Below are positions 46,136 to 55,123 of a DNA stretch of 64,000 nt, in pieces. The stretch comes from Pseudorhodobacter turbinis (GTDB taxonomy: Bacteria; Pseudomonadota; Alphaproteobacteria; Rhodobacterales; Rhodobacteraceae), in contig NZ_CP039964.1 of the NCBI RefSeq assembly GCF_005234135.1, forward strand, positions 2,031,001 to 2,095,000, given 5' to 3'. Made by a program: the position numbers and the translations under genes. Below the pieces are notes generated by a model. The model worked only from the letters and a program-made list of their open reading frames with translations, was not told the DNA's origin and made no database searches. The stretch's first letter is position 1. The number at the start of each line of letters is the position of its first letter.

Positions 46136-47175
46136 GCTGCTTCCTCTTGGCGGATCTTGCGGGGGGCGAAGGGGGCAACGGCCTCGGCAATCGCGCGGAT
46201 ATGGTCGGGGGTGGTGCCGCAACAGCCGCCAACAACGTTCAGCAGCCCCTCTTTGGCAAAGCCTGCCAGTTGGCGGGCGGTATCCTCGGGGCCTTCGTCA
46301 TATTGGCCAAAGGCATTGGGCAGGCCCGCATTGGGATAGGCGCAGGTGAAGGTATCGGCCACTGCCGCCAATTCCGCCATATGCGGGCGCATTGCCGCCG
46401 CGCCCAAGGCGCAGTTCAGCCCAACGGTAAAGGGGCGGGCATGTTTGATCGAATGCCAGAACGCCGTGGGCGTTTGCCCCGACAGCGTGCGGCCAGAGGC
46501 ATCGGTGATGGTGCCGGAAATCATGATCGGCAGGCGGGTGCCATGTGCCTCAAACGCCTCAAAACAGGCAAAGATCGCTGCCTTGGCATTCAACGTGTCA
46601 AAGATGGTTTCGATCATAATCAAATCGGCGCCGCCCGCGATCAGCCCGCGGATCTGTTCGCCGTAAGCGATGCGCAAGTCGTCAAAGGTGACGGCGCGAA
46701 AGCCGGGGTCACTGACATCGGGGGACAGGGATGCGGTGCGGTTCGTCGGCCCCACGGCCCCGGCGACATAGCGGCGCTTGCCGTCAATCGCGGTGGCGCG
46801 GTCCAGCGCGCGGCGCACAATGCGCGCGCCCTCTGCGTTCAGGTCGGGCACGGCTGCTTGTAGCCCGTAATCGGCCTGCGCGATGGTGGTGGCAGAAAAT
46901 GTGTTGGTTTCCACAATATCCGCGCCGGCAATGGCGAAATCGAAATGGATATCTTCCAGCGCCTTTGGTTGGGTCAGGATCAACAGGTCGTTGTTGCCCT
47001 TTTGCGGATGGTCGCTGTGATGGCGACACACATGCCCCGAGGCTGTGCCCGCGTAATCCTCTTCTGCCAGATGCAAGGATTGGATCTGTGTTCCCATCGC
47101 GCCGTCAAGGATCATGATGCGCTCACGGGCGCTGGCCTCAAGTGCGGCGAAAACGGGGGAAATCGGAAGGGGCAC
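46132..47175 (-). CDS. metH: methionine synthase, homocysteine-binding part
   Basis: A 347-residue homocysteine S-methyltransferase domain: DGAMGTQIQ near residue 25, and the zinc ligands Cys255 (GLNCALG), Cys318 and Cys319 ([10 protein letters not shown]). It corresponds to the N-terminal module of MetH and is encoded apart from the pterin/B12/activation modules but translationally coupled to them. The start is a GTG at 47173-47175. A betaine- or SMM-dependent homocysteine methyltransferase is excluded mainly by the coupling. Confidence 0.93.
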   Translation of the reverse strand: MPLPISPVFAALEASARERIMILDGAMGTQIQSLHLAEEDYAGTASGHVCRHHSDHPQKGNNDLLILTQPKALEDIHFDFAIAGADIVETNTFSATTIAQADYGLQAAVPDLNAEGARIVRRALDRATAIDGKRRYVAGAVGPTNRTASLSPDVSDPGFRAVTFDDLRIAYGEQIRGLIAGGADLIMIETIFDTLNAKAAIFACFEAFEAHGTRLPIMISGTITDASGRTLSGQTPTAFWHSIKHARPFTVGLNCALGAAAMRPHMAELAAVADTFTCAYPNAGLPNAFGQYDEGPEDTARQLAGFAKEGLLNVVGGCCGTTPDHIRAIAEAVAPFAPRKIRQEEAA

Positions 47176-47237
47176 GGCAGAATCCTCAGGTTGGGGTCTG
47201 GCGTGTTCTATGCGGTCTTCAACGGGATGTGAAATTC

Positions 47238-47254
47238 ATGTTTCTTGTAAACAT
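47238..47254. promoter_or_regulatory. palindrome upstream of the methionine synthase operon
   Basis: ATGTTT-CTTGT-AAACAT is a perfect 6-bp inverted repeat with a 5-base spacer, embedded in a longer symmetrical stretch (ATTCAT to ATGAAT). It lies 63 bp before the metH start in AT-rich DNA. It could be an operator for a methionine regulator; no experimental family match is claimed. Confidence 0.35.
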
Positions 47255-47275
47255 TATGAATAATATCGAACATCG

Positions 47276-47304
47276 GGGGGCGGGCAGGGTTCTGACCCGC
47301 CCCG
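47276..47304 (-). terminator. GC-rich hairpin after chpT
   Basis: GGGGCGGGTCAG-AAC-CCTGCCCGCCCC forms a strong stem directly after the chpT stop on the minus strand, but no T-run follows. It could be a weak or factor-dependent terminator. Confidence 0.4.
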
Positions 47305-47321
47305 ATAATCATATGGATGGC

Positions 47322-47912
47322 TTAGAAAGTCAGCCGGATCTCGGTTCCTGTGATCTCGGTCAAGAGCCTGCGTTTTTGATGCGCGATCTCGGCGGCAAAA
47401 AGGGCAAAATGCACCTGCGCCGGCGTCAGATCAGGGGTCGGGGTCGCTAGGCTGTCCCAAAGCGACGGCTCAATGCGCAGACGTTCTGCTTGTGCGGTGA
47501 TATGAAGCTTGCTGCCCTCAAGATTGATCTTTACGCGCCCGCCATAAGCCAGCGCAGTTTCACAACACATGATCGCAAGGAAGGCCAGCTTTGCATCCGC
47601 CCGTGACACATCCGTTGTCAGCGCCCAATCCAATGAGACACGCGCGCCCTGACTGGTATCGGCCAGCACCTTGGCGATCTCGGTCCGGCCAAGGCGTTGT
47701 TCGGTGCTGGACAGACCAAAGGCGATGCGGAAGAACCGGATGCGCGCATTCGCCGAGGCCACGCTTTCTGCGATCAAGATCAATTCCGGCGATGGTGTGC
47801 TACCCTCCATCATCAGCAGCTCTACCCCATTGCCGATGGCCCCGATCGGACTGATAAGGTCATGACAAATACGGGAGCCAAGAAGCGCTGTGAGGTCGAT
47901 CTGATCGGTCAT
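47322..47912 (-). CDS. chpT: histidine phosphotransferase ChpT
   Basis: ChpT relays phosphate from the hybrid kinase CckA to CtrA (and CpdR), which control cell cycle in Caulobacter and motility or gene transfer agents in Rhodobacterales. The 196-residue protein begins with LLGSRICHDLISPIGAIGNG, where His17 is the phosphorylated residue, followed by a degenerate HATPase-like domain. It is divergent from the DUF3553 gene. Confidence 0.92.
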   Translation of the reverse strand: MTDQIDLTALLGSRICHDLISPIGAIGNGVELLMMEGSTPSPELILIAESVASANARIRFFRIAFGLSSTEQRLGRTEIAKVLADTSQGARVSLDWALTTDVSRADAKLAFLAIMCCETALAYGGRVKINLEGSKLHITAQAERLRIEPSLWDSLATPTPDLTPAQVHFALFAAEIAHQKRRLLTEITGTEIRLTF

Positions 47913-47938
47913 GGGAAGTCCTGTCTGGAGGTAAGAAA

Positions 47939-48124
47939 ATGAATTTAATGCTGGAGCCGGGGATGCTTTTGCGGCATCCGCAACAGCTCGACTGGGGTGT
48001 GGGGCAAGTACAATCGCGTGTGGGCGACCGGATTACAGTGAACTTTGAACATCAGGGCAAAGTGATGATTGACGGGCGGGTCATTACGCTGGAACCGGTT
48101 TGGAATGTTGCTAACAAAGATTAA
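47939..48124 (+). CDS. DUF3553 family small protein
   Basis: A 61-residue protein with a compact beta-rich pattern, MLLRHPQQLDWGVGQVQSRVGDRITVNFEHQGK, typical of DUF3553. A GGAGG site seven bases upstream supports the ATG. The function is unknown; similar short SH3-like modules are found attached to UvrD-type helicases, so nucleic-acid or protein binding is possible. Confidence 0.8.
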   Translation: MNLMLEPGMLLRHPQQLDWGVGQVQSRVGDRITVNFEHQGKVMIDGRVITLEPVWNVANKD

Positions 48125-48229
48125 TGCCGGGGTCCGGGAAGTTCAACCTATGATTGCGCGCCCATTTCCTTGCTGTTGCAAAGGAATGGGTGGCGACTTA
48201 GGTATGGCACGCAACGTAACGATGGGGCG

Positions 48230-49000
48230 ATGATGCAGCAGAGCGACCGCCATTTTACCTTGAGGCTGGCGGGTGACCGTCGTGACCTAACGGCGGCGCA
48301 GCGCTTGCGGTATCGGGTGTTTGTCGAGGAGCTGGGCGCAGATGGCCCTTTGGTGGACCATGATGCGCGGCTGGAACGCGATACCTTTGACGAAGTGTTT
48401 GACCATCTTTTGCTGATCGACACGCGGCGCGACGCGGCCCGTCTGGAAGATGTCGTGGGCGTTTACCGCCTTTTGCCGGGCGCGCCGGGGCAGCGGTTTT
48501 ATTCCGAGGATGAGTTCGACATTTCGGCACTGAAGGCATCCGGCAAAAGAGTGCTGGAGCTGGGTCGCTCTTGTGTGCATCCCGATTATCGCGGCGGGGC
48601 GGCCATGTTTCATCTGTGGAATGCGCTGGCGGAATATGTTCTGGCCCGCGATATCGAGGTGATGTTCGGGGCGGCAAGTTTTCATGGCACCGATGCAGAT
48701 GCGCTTGCGCAGCCTTTGGCCAATTTATACCACAACCACCTTGCGCCCGAAGGTTTGCGGGTGCGGGCCATCGGGCCAAATGCGCAAAGGATGGATTTGA
48801 TCGCGGCGCAGGATATCGACCGGGTTGCGGCGATGCTGGGCACGCCTGCGTTGATCAAGGCGTATTTGCGGCTTGGCGGTTTTGTCGGAAGCGGGGCCTA
48901 TGTGGATCATGCCTTCAACACCACCGATGTGTGTTTGGTGATGGATACGGGCCAGATGTCGGCGCGCCACCGCCGTTTTTATGAGCGCAAGCAACCATGA
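48230..49000 (+). CDS. olsB: ornithine N-acyltransferase-like protein (OlsB)
   Basis: OlsB transfers a 3-hydroxyacyl group from acyl-carrier protein to ornithine, the first step of ornithine lipid synthesis. The 256-residue GNAT-like protein has LRYRVFVEELGADG (residues 21-34), LELGRSCVHPDYRGG and HTWN-like HLWNALAEYV, all typical of the hemolysin/OlsB family. Two adjacent ATGs (48230, 48233) may start it. The next gene, overlapping by four bases, encodes an OlsA-type acyltransferase, which strongly supports the assignment. Confidence 0.83.
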   Translation: MMQQSDRHFTLRLAGDRRDLTAAQRLRYRVFVEELGADGPLVDHDARLERDTFDEVFDHLLLIDTRRDAARLEDVVGVYRLLPGAPGQRFYSEDEFDISALKASGKRVLELGRSCVHPDYRGGAAMFHLWNALAEYVLARDIEVMFGAASFHGTDADALAQPLANLYHNHLAPEGLRVRAIGPNAQRMDLIAAQDIDRVAAMLGTPALIKAYLRLGGFVGSGAYVDHAFNTTDVCLVMDTGQMSARHRRFYERKQP

Positions 49001-49821
49001 CCGCGTGGAAAGAGGCCCCGCCGCCTGCCGCTGCGATCGGGCCGCTTGGCTGGCTGCGGGTCGTGCTGCGGCTTATTCCCTTTGCGATTGTCACCTATGG
49101 CGGCTTGCTGCTTTTGCTTATTGTGCGCTTGTTCGAGGCGCCTTTGGCCAAACATGCGCGTCCGGTGACGCCCTTTATCACCCAAGCGGTCTGCAAGACG
49201 GCGCTTTGGATCATCGGGGTGCGGCTGCATATAAAAGGGCAGCCGATGCGCGAACGCGGTGCGGTGGTGGCCAATCACGCCTCATGGTTGGATATTTTCG
49301 TGCTCAACGCCTGTGATCGGGTGTATTTCGTGTCCAAGGCCGAGGTTGCGCGCTGGCCGGGTATCGGCTGGCTGGCCCGCGCGACGGGCACGGTGTTCAT
49401 CACCCGCGACCCGGCGCAGGCACGGCGCCAACAGGCCGAGTTTGAGGCCAGATTGCGCATGGGTCACAGATTGCTGTTTTTCCCCGAGGGGACCAGCACC
49501 GACAGCCTGCGGGTCTTGCCGTTCAAATCCACTTTGTTTGCCGCGTTTTTCACGCATGGGATGGAAGCGGTGATGCATATCCAGCCGGTATCCGTGCATT
49601 ACAGCGCGCCAAAGGGGGCGGATGCGCGGTTTTATGGCTGGTGGGGGGATATGGATTTCGCGCCGCATTTGTTGCGCCTTTTGGCCCAACCACGGCGCGG
49701 CACGGTGGAGGTGATCTTTCACACCCCCCTCGCCGTTGATGACTTCAAGAACCGCAAAGAGTTGGCCGCGCAATGTGAGGCGGTGATCCGTGCGGGGCAT
49801 GAAAGCGGCCTTGGGGATTAA
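48997..49821 (+). CDS. olsA: lysophospholipid acyltransferase-type protein (OlsA)
   Basis: OlsA adds the second fatty acid to lyso-ornithine lipid. The 274-residue protein has an N-terminal membrane helix (about 26-46), the acyltransferase motif NHASWLD (His94, Asp99) and FFPEGTST (161-168). Alone it could be a PlsC for phosphatidic acid; its overlap with olsB favours ornithine lipid synthesis. The 3' end overlaps the convergent thiamine-phosphate-synthase-like gene by four bases. Confidence 0.83.
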   Translation: MTAWKEAPPPAAAIGPLGWLRVVLRLIPFAIVTYGGLLLLLIVRLFEAPLAKHARPVTPFITQAVCKTALWIIGVRLHIKGQPMRERGAVVANHASWLDIFVLNACDRVYFVSKAEVARWPGIGWLARATGTVFITRDPAQARRQQAEFEARLRMGHRLLFFPEGTSTDSLRVLPFKSTLFAAFFTHGMEAVMHIQPVSVHYSAPKGADARFYGWWGDMDFAPHLLRLLAQPRRGTVEVIFHTPLAVDDFKNRKELAAQCEAVIRAGHESGLGD

Positions 49822-50438
49822 CCCAAAGGCTGCAACAGGGCCTTGAGGGCTGCACTTGCATCCTCGGTGGCCCAGATTTCAGTGCCGACACCAAAGAAAT
49901 CAGTGACGGGGCCGTATTTTTCGACCAGCTCCACCGTCAATGCGCCTTCGGCAACGACAGGCACCTCGATCATGGCCGACCACCATTCGAACAGCTCAAA
50001 ATCCACGCTATGGCCATCGCCAAGGGTGCTGGCCCCGACCGGCCCGAATGAGACATAATCCGCCCCTGCCTCGGCGGCGTTCATGCCGTCATGGCGGGTG
50101 ATGCCGCAATAAGCACCGATGATCGCATCTGCGCCCATCTCGTCGCGCATCTTGCGGATGTTTTTGCGGGTGTCGGTCAGATGCACACCGTCCAGCCCCA
50201 AGCGGCCCGCCAACAGCACATGGTTTTCCACCACGATCGGCACGTCGCGGGCATGGGTCACCTCGCGCAGGGCGTCGCCGGCACGGGACAGGCTGTCCTC
50301 ATCCCGCTCGGCAAGGCTAAGGCGCAGGCATGCGATTTCATGCGCGTCCAGCACGGCCTTAAGGGTTTCGGTGAAGGCGCCCAGTTCAAAGACAGGCGGC
50401 GTGATAAGATAGATTTGCGGGCGCTCGGCTTCGGCCAT
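49818..50438 (-). CDS. thiamine phosphate synthase family protein
   Basis: A 206-residue TIM-barrel protein of the ThiE/TenI family: VENHVLLAGRLGLDGVHLT, IGAYCGITRHDGMNAAEAGADYVSFGPVG and VVAEGALTVE match the family core. Some ThiE signature residues are altered (for example YLIT-PP at the start and FFGVGTEIW near the end), so it may be a paralogue rather than the main ThiE. It stands alone and converges on olsA. Confidence 0.78.
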   Translation of the reverse strand: MAEAERPQIYLITPPVFELGAFTETLKAVLDAHEIACLRLSLAERDEDSLSRAGDALREVTHARDVPIVVENHVLLAGRLGLDGVHLTDTRKNIRKMRDEMGADAIIGAYCGITRHDGMNAAEAGADYVSFGPVGASTLGDGHSVDFELFEWWSAMIEVPVVAEGALTVELVEKYGPVTDFFGVGTEIWATEDASAALKALLQPLG

Positions 50439-50591
50439 GATGGATGCTCCTGATGTCTGAAGCTCGCTTTAGCGCAGATCTTCGGGCTTGGCTACGCGTG
50501 GTTTGCGGATTGTGGCACGGGGGGCTGCTTGTCATCACAGGGGTGCGGGCGTATCAGGCGCGGGCATATCCGCAACGCGAAGGCCAGAGTG

Positions 50592-51359
50592 ATGACAGAT
50601 GAGAGTGATGCGCAGGTTCCTGTGATTGATCAGGTGCAGCCGGTCTTTGTGTTGGTGCGCCCGCAGATGGGGGAAAACATCGGCGGGGCCGCACGCGCCA
50701 TGCTGAATTTCGGGCTGGAGCGGTTGCGCGTGGTCGATCCGCGCGATGGCTGGCCCAACCAAAAGGCGGTGGCGATGGCTTCGGGCGCGGGGCGGTTGTT
50801 GGACGAGGCAGGGCCTTTTGCGGATGTGCAGGCGGCGATTGGCGATTGTGATTACGTTTTCGCCACCACTGCGCGGGGCCGCGAACTTACCAAACCGATC
50901 ATGACGCCCGAGGCCGCGATGGCCCGCGCGCGGGCCCTTGTGGCGGCGGGCAAGAAGGTTGGTGTGATGTTCGGCCCTGAACGCGCGGGGTTGGAGAATG
51001 ACGATGTGGTGCAGGCCAATGCCATTATAACCGTGCCGGTGAACCCGGATTTCCCCAGCCTAAACCTTGCGCAATGCGTTTTGCTGATGGGCTATGAATG
51101 GGCGCGACAAACGCAACAGGTGGCGCCCGAGGTGATGGGCTTTAACCGCACAGAATTTGCCAGCCGGATCGAGGTGGAAAAGCTGGGCGATCATTTTGAG
51201 GAAAAGCTGGACGCGGCGGGGTTCTTTTATCCGCCGGCCAAAGTGCCGGGGATGAAGCAAAGCCTGCGCAATATGTGGGGGCGGCTGGGCCTGAGCAAGG
51301 CCGAGGTGGCTACTTTCCACGGGATGCTACGGCAAATAGCGCGACATTTGGGAAAGTGA
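50592..51359 (+). CDS. TrmH-family RNA methyltransferase, TrmJ-type
   Basis: This 255-residue SPOUT methyltransferase has PQMGENIGGAARAMLNFGL (motif 1), GVMFGPERAGLENDDV (motif 2) and NPDFPSLNLAQCVLLMGYE (motif 3 knot), typical of the TrmJ group that 2'-O-methylates position 32 of tRNAs. The ATG at 50592 gives the usual N-terminus; the frame upstream is not conserved. A terminator that may serve both strands follows. Confidence 0.9.
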   Translation: MTDESDAQVPVIDQVQPVFVLVRPQMGENIGGAARAMLNFGLERLRVVDPRDGWPNQKAVAMASGAGRLLDEAGPFADVQAAIGDCDYVFATTARGRELTKPIMTPEAAMARARALVAAGKKVGVMFGPERAGLENDDVVQANAIITVPVNPDFPSLNLAQCVLLMGYEWARQTQQVAPEVMGFNRTEFASRIEVEKLGDHFEEKLDAAGFFYPPAKVPGMKQSLRNMWGRLGLSKAEVATFHGMLRQIARHLGK

Positions 51360-51361
51360 AA

Positions 51362-51385
51362 AAGGGGCCGGTTGCACGGCCCCTT
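51362..51385 (-). terminator. terminator between trmJ-like and mipA-like genes
   Basis: AAGGGGCCG-GTTGCA-CGGCCCCTT forms a 9-bp stem. Read on the minus strand the tail is TTTTTC, so it mainly ends the mipA-like gene; on the plus strand the T-run is short. Confidence 0.8.
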
Positions 51386-51392
51386 AGGGTGA

Positions 51393-52202
51393 TCAGAAGG
51401 AAAAGCGGCGCACAAGGCCGATGCGCAGTGTGACGTTATTGTCTTTGCCCTGCTGCACGATGGGTGAGGATTTTGCATCGCCAAGATATTTATCCCAACG
51501 CAGCGCACCATCGATGCCCCAAGTGTCATTGACGGCATAGGTCGCGCCCAATTCCACCCCTGCGGTCAGCGCGCCACCACTGGCTGAATGCGCCGCAAAG
51601 CCGCTTGCGGTCGATTCGGCAGCACTTACGGCGAAATAGGTGTTGGCATAATCGCTATCGCCAAAGAAAACCCGTGGGCCTGCGCGCAGAGTAAGCTTCT
51701 CATTCGGGTGGACAACGGCGTTCGCGCCCAATTCGCCCACCCAAGCGTGGTGGCCGATGGCACCGTAGCGCACATCCGCAAAGGCCTCAAAGTTGCGCTG
51801 GGTGTAGCCAAGGCCAAGGCCCAACTCTACGGATGCCTTCACATCACCCATACCAGTCAGCTCGGGGTCATCCTTGGCCGAACGCTTGGCGATATAGCGA
51901 AAAGAGCCGCGCAGCCCAAAGCCTTCGTTCACCGCATTCGGATCGGTGGAGCCGAATGTCCGCCCGCCGGGCAGCGCCAGATACTTCAGGCTAAAGCCGA
52001 AATCTGGTCCGGCCTCCAGATCCTTGGCGCCGAAATAGGCGGGGGCGGCAGAGACACCTGCACGCAGGGTGAAGGCCAGTTTGGGTGCTTTGACGGGTGG
52101 CATTGGTTGGACCACTTGCACGTCGGGCGCGGTATCAAGGCTGCCAGAGAATGCGGAAAACGGTGCGGCAACAAGGGCAGCGGTAAGGGCGATGATTTTC
52201 AT
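51393..52202 (-). CDS. MipA/OmpV-family outer membrane protein
   Basis: The 269-residue protein has a signal peptide (residues 1-19) and alternating beta-strand pattern with APAYFGAKDLEAGPDFGFSLKYL and a C-terminal GLVRRFSF ending in phenylalanine, as outer membrane beta-barrels do. The motif set fits MipA/OmpV, whose members are peptidoglycan-scaffold or porin-like proteins. The ATG at 52202 begins the signal peptide. Confidence 0.83.
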   Translation of the reverse strand: MKIIALTAALVAAPFSAFSGSLDTAPDVQVVQPMPPVKAPKLAFTLRAGVSAAPAYFGAKDLEAGPDFGFSLKYLALPGGRTFGSTDPNAVNEGFGLRGSFRYIAKRSAKDDPELTGMGDVKASVELGLGLGYTQRNFEAFADVRYGAIGHHAWVGELGANAVVHPNEKLTLRAGPRVFFGDSDYANTYFAVSAAESTASGFAAHSASGGALTAGVELGATYAVNDTWGIDGALRWDKYLGDAKSSPIVQQGKDNNVTLRIGLVRRFSF

Positions 52203-52442
52203 GTTTGATCCCATCTGAGGTTGGCAGCTTTTGAAGTTTCGCCCTTGTAGGGCTGATGCAAGCACTTGCATAGCGTCAAGATACGCAGGGAATGCGGCGT
52301 GGTGGAAATGTCGCAACCGCGTGGCTTAATTGCACCTTGTGTGGCGCATTCCCTTGCGACCCGCGCCCGCAGGGTCTTGAAGCGGCGGGGGGAGCGGCCT
52401 AACCTGCGCCCGATACGAAGGCCTGACAATAGCGAGATATCC

Positions 52443-53609
52443 ATGACCGCAAAACGCAGTATTTTCGAAGAGGTGGCAGAGGGCGCAAAGCCCAAAGGAC
52501 CCACCGGCGGCATGATTGCGCGCAAGGATGCGGGCGCGCGGGGCGGGATACGGCTGTGGCTGATCGTGCTTTTTGCACTGGTGATGGCGATGATCGTCGT
52601 GGGCGGATTAACGCGGTTGACCGACAGCGGCCTGTCGATCACCGAATGGCGGCCGGTTACGGGGGCGATGCCGCCGATGGATGCCGCCGCTTGGGACGCC
52701 GAGTTTGAGAAATACCGCGCCATCCCCGAATACCAGCTGCAAAACAAGGGTATGACGCTGGAGGCCTTTCAGGCGATCTATTGGTGGGAATGGGGCCACC
52801 GTCAGCTTGGGCGGGTGATTGGCCTTGTTTGGGCTGTGGGCTTTGTGGGCTTTTTGGCGGCGCGCAAGATCCCTACGGGCTGGAATGGGCGGTTGCTTTG
52901 GATCGGGGCGCTGGGCGGTTTGCAGGGTGCGATTGGCTGGTGGATGGTGTCCTCGGGCTTGGGCGGGGATCGGGTCGATGTGGCCTCATACCGCTTGGCC
53001 GTGCATCTGGGGCTGGCCTTTGTGATCCTTGGCTTCATCGCGTGGTATGTGTTTTTGCTGGGCCGGACTGAGGGAGAGTTGCTGCAAGCGCGGCGCGCGC
53101 GGGAAAAGAAGCTCTTTGGCCTCTCGACCGGCTTGATGCATTTCGCGTTTTTGCAAATCCTTTTGGGCGCGCTGGTCGCGGGGATTGACGCGGGGCGCGG
53201 CTTTCCGACATGGCCCGATATGAACGGCCAGTTCTTTCCGGCGGATGCGTTTTATGTGCCCGATGGCAATGGTGGCAGCCTGCCCTTGTGGCATGCGTTC
53301 TTTGAAAACTCCGGCTTGGTACAATTTATTCACCGGATGAGCGGCTATCTGCTGTTTGTCTTTGGCCTTGTTGTTTGGCGGCGTGGGCGCAAATCGGCGC
53401 ATCGCACAACCCGCCGCGCCTTTGATTGGGTGATGGTGATGATGTTCGGGCAGGTTGTTCTGGGCATCGGCGCGGTTTTGACAGCGGCACAATTGCACGT
53501 CGCCATCTCGCATCAGATCGGTGCGGTTCTTCTTTGGGTGTTGATCCTGCGGGCGCGCCATCTTGCACAGTATCCCCGTCAGGGATCGATCCGGAAAGGC
53601 ACGGCATGA
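52443..53609 (+). CDS. ctaA: heme A synthase
   Basis: CtaA (COX15 type) oxidises the C8 methyl of heme O to give heme A for aa3-type oxidase. The 388-residue protein has eight predicted helices, GGLTRLTDSGLSITEWRPVTG at about 52-72, WGHRQLGRVIG, FIHRMSGYLLF and VAISHQIGAVLL with the conserved heme-ligating histidines. The ATG at 52443 leaves a normal cytoplasmic N-terminus. It overlaps the carboxypeptidase gene by four bases. Its presence implies an aa3 oxidase elsewhere in the genome. Confidence 0.95.
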   Translation: MTAKRSIFEEVAEGAKPKGPTGGMIARKDAGARGGIRLWLIVLFALVMAMIVVGGLTRLTDSGLSITEWRPVTGAMPPMDAAAWDAEFEKYRAIPEYQLQNKGMTLEAFQAIYWWEWGHRQLGRVIGLVWAVGFVGFLAARKIPTGWNGRLLWIGALGGLQGAIGWWMVSSGLGGDRVDVASYRLAVHLGLAFVILGFIAWYVFLLGRTEGELLQARRAREKKLFGLSTGLMHFAFLQILLGALVAGIDAGRGFPTWPDMNGQFFPADAFYVPDGNGGSLPLWHAFFENSGLVQFIHRMSGYLLFVFGLVVWRRGRKSAHRTTRRAFDWVMVMMFGQVVLGIGAVLTAAQLHVAISHQIGAVLLWVLILRARHLAQYPRQGSIRKGTA

Positions 53610-55090
53610 ACATCCGCACCAAAGCATATGACGAATTGATGGCCTTCCAGCGCCAGACAGAGGCACTGGGCCAAGTCGCGGGGCGTCTGGATTGGGACCG
53701 CGAAACCACAATGCCGCGCGGTGCCGCCGCCCAGCGGGCCGAGGAATGCGGTGCACTTGAGGCGGTTTTGCACGCCCGCCGCACCGATCCGCGTCTTGGC
53801 GGCTGGCTGGAGGAGGCAGAGGCGACAAGCGATGTCGCCCGTGCCAACCTGCGCCTGATCCGCCGCAGCTTTGCGCGCAACTCTACCATCCCCGCGCCGT
53901 TGGCCGAGGAAATCGCCCGCGTCACATCCGCCGCCCAAGGCACTTGGGCCGAGGCGCGTGAAACCAATGATGTTGCGGCCTTTCTTCCCAGCCTATCTCG
54001 TGTGATTGAATTGCGCCGTGAAGAGGCGGCCTGTTTGGCGCAGGGTGGCGATCTTTATGATGCGCTGATCGAGGAATATGAACCGGGTGCCACCGCTGCC
54101 AGCCTTGGACAGATGTTTGACCGGATGCGCCCGCGCCTTGTTGAATTGCGCGGCGCGGTGCTGGATGCGGAATATCAGCCCGAACCGATGGAGGGTCGTT
54201 TTGATCGCACCGGCCAGATGCGGGTTGCGCGTGAGCTTGCCAGCGCTTTTGGCTATGACTGGGATCGCGGGCGGATGGATTTTGCGGTGCATCCGTTTTC
54301 ATCCGGTTCGGGTTCGGATGTGCGGATCACCACGCGGGTGGTCGAAACCGATCCGTTCAACTGTTTCTATTCCACCGTGCATGAGGTGGGTCACGCCTGT
54401 TATGAGCTGGGGATCAGCCCCGATTACGCGCTGACGCCTTTGGGGGCCGGTGCCTCGATGGGCGTGCATGAAAGCCAAAGCCGGATCTATGAGAACCAGC
54501 TTGGCCGCAGCCGTGCCTTTACCGGCTGGCTTATGGCGCGGATGCGGGCGCAATTCGCCGATTTCAACGCCAAGGATGCCGATGAATTTTACGCCACCGT
54601 CAACAAGGTGCGCGCGGGCTATATCCGCACCGAATCCGATGAGGTGCAATATAACCTGCATGTGATGATGCGTTTTGATCTGGAACGGGCGCTGATCTCG
54701 GGTGACCTTGGCGTGCGTGATCTGGAGGCCGCTTGGAACGACCGCTTCAAGGCGGATTTCGGCTTTGTTGTGGATCAGCCTGCCAATGGTATGTTGCAGG
54801 ATGTGCATTGGGCGGTGGGGCTATTTGGCTATTTCCCGACCTATACGCTGGGCAACCTCTATGCGGGTTGTTTGAATCAGGCGATGCGCACGGCGATCCC
54901 GAAGCTCGACAGCCAGTTGTCGGACGGGGATACATCGACGGCAACGACCTGGCTGCGTGAAAACGTGCAAAGTCATGGCGGGCTTTATGAGCCGCGTGAG
55001 GTGATCACGCGGGCTTGCGGGTTTGAGCCGCATGAAGGCCCGTTGCTCGATTATCTCGAAGAGAAATTCCGCGGCATTTACAAGCTGTGA
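53606..55090 (+). CDS. M32 family carboxypeptidase
   Basis: A 494-residue metallocarboxypeptidase of the Taq family. The zinc-binding motif HEVGH is at residues 259-263 and the third ligand is in the downstream HESQSRIYEN segment. ALTPLGAGASMGVHESQSR and the long helical remainder fit M32. It begins at an ATG overlapping the ctaA stop (ATGA), so the two are cotranscribed. Cytoplasmic peptide turnover is the likely role. Confidence 0.93.
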   Translation: MNIRTKAYDELMAFQRQTEALGQVAGRLDWDRETTMPRGAAAQRAEECGALEAVLHARRTDPRLGGWLEEAEATSDVARANLRLIRRSFARNSTIPAPLAEEIARVTSAAQGTWAEARETNDVAAFLPSLSRVIELRREEAACLAQGGDLYDALIEEYEPGATAASLGQMFDRMRPRLVELRGAVLDAEYQPEPMEGRFDRTGQMRVARELASAFGYDWDRGRMDFAVHPFSSGSGSDVRITTRVVETDPFNCFYSTVHEVGHACYELGISPDYALTPLGAGASMGVHESQSRIYENQLGRSRAFTGWLMARMRAQFADFNAKDADEFYATVNKVRAGYIRTESDEVQYNLHVMMRFDLERALISGDLGVRDLEAAWNDRFKADFGFVVDQPANGMLQDVHWAVGLFGYFPTYTLGNLYAGCLNQAMRTAIPKLDSQLSDGDTSTATTWLRENVQSHGGLYEPREVITRACGFEPHEGPLLDYLEEKFRGIYKL

Positions 55091-55123
55091 GTATTGGCGC
55101 GGGGTCAGCCCCCGCGCCAGTGT

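Noticed and set aside
43694..46339. 881-codon open frame antisense to metH
   Set aside because: It mirrors the methionine synthase coding strand and shows no recognisable domain; high-GC codon use keeps the opposite strand open.
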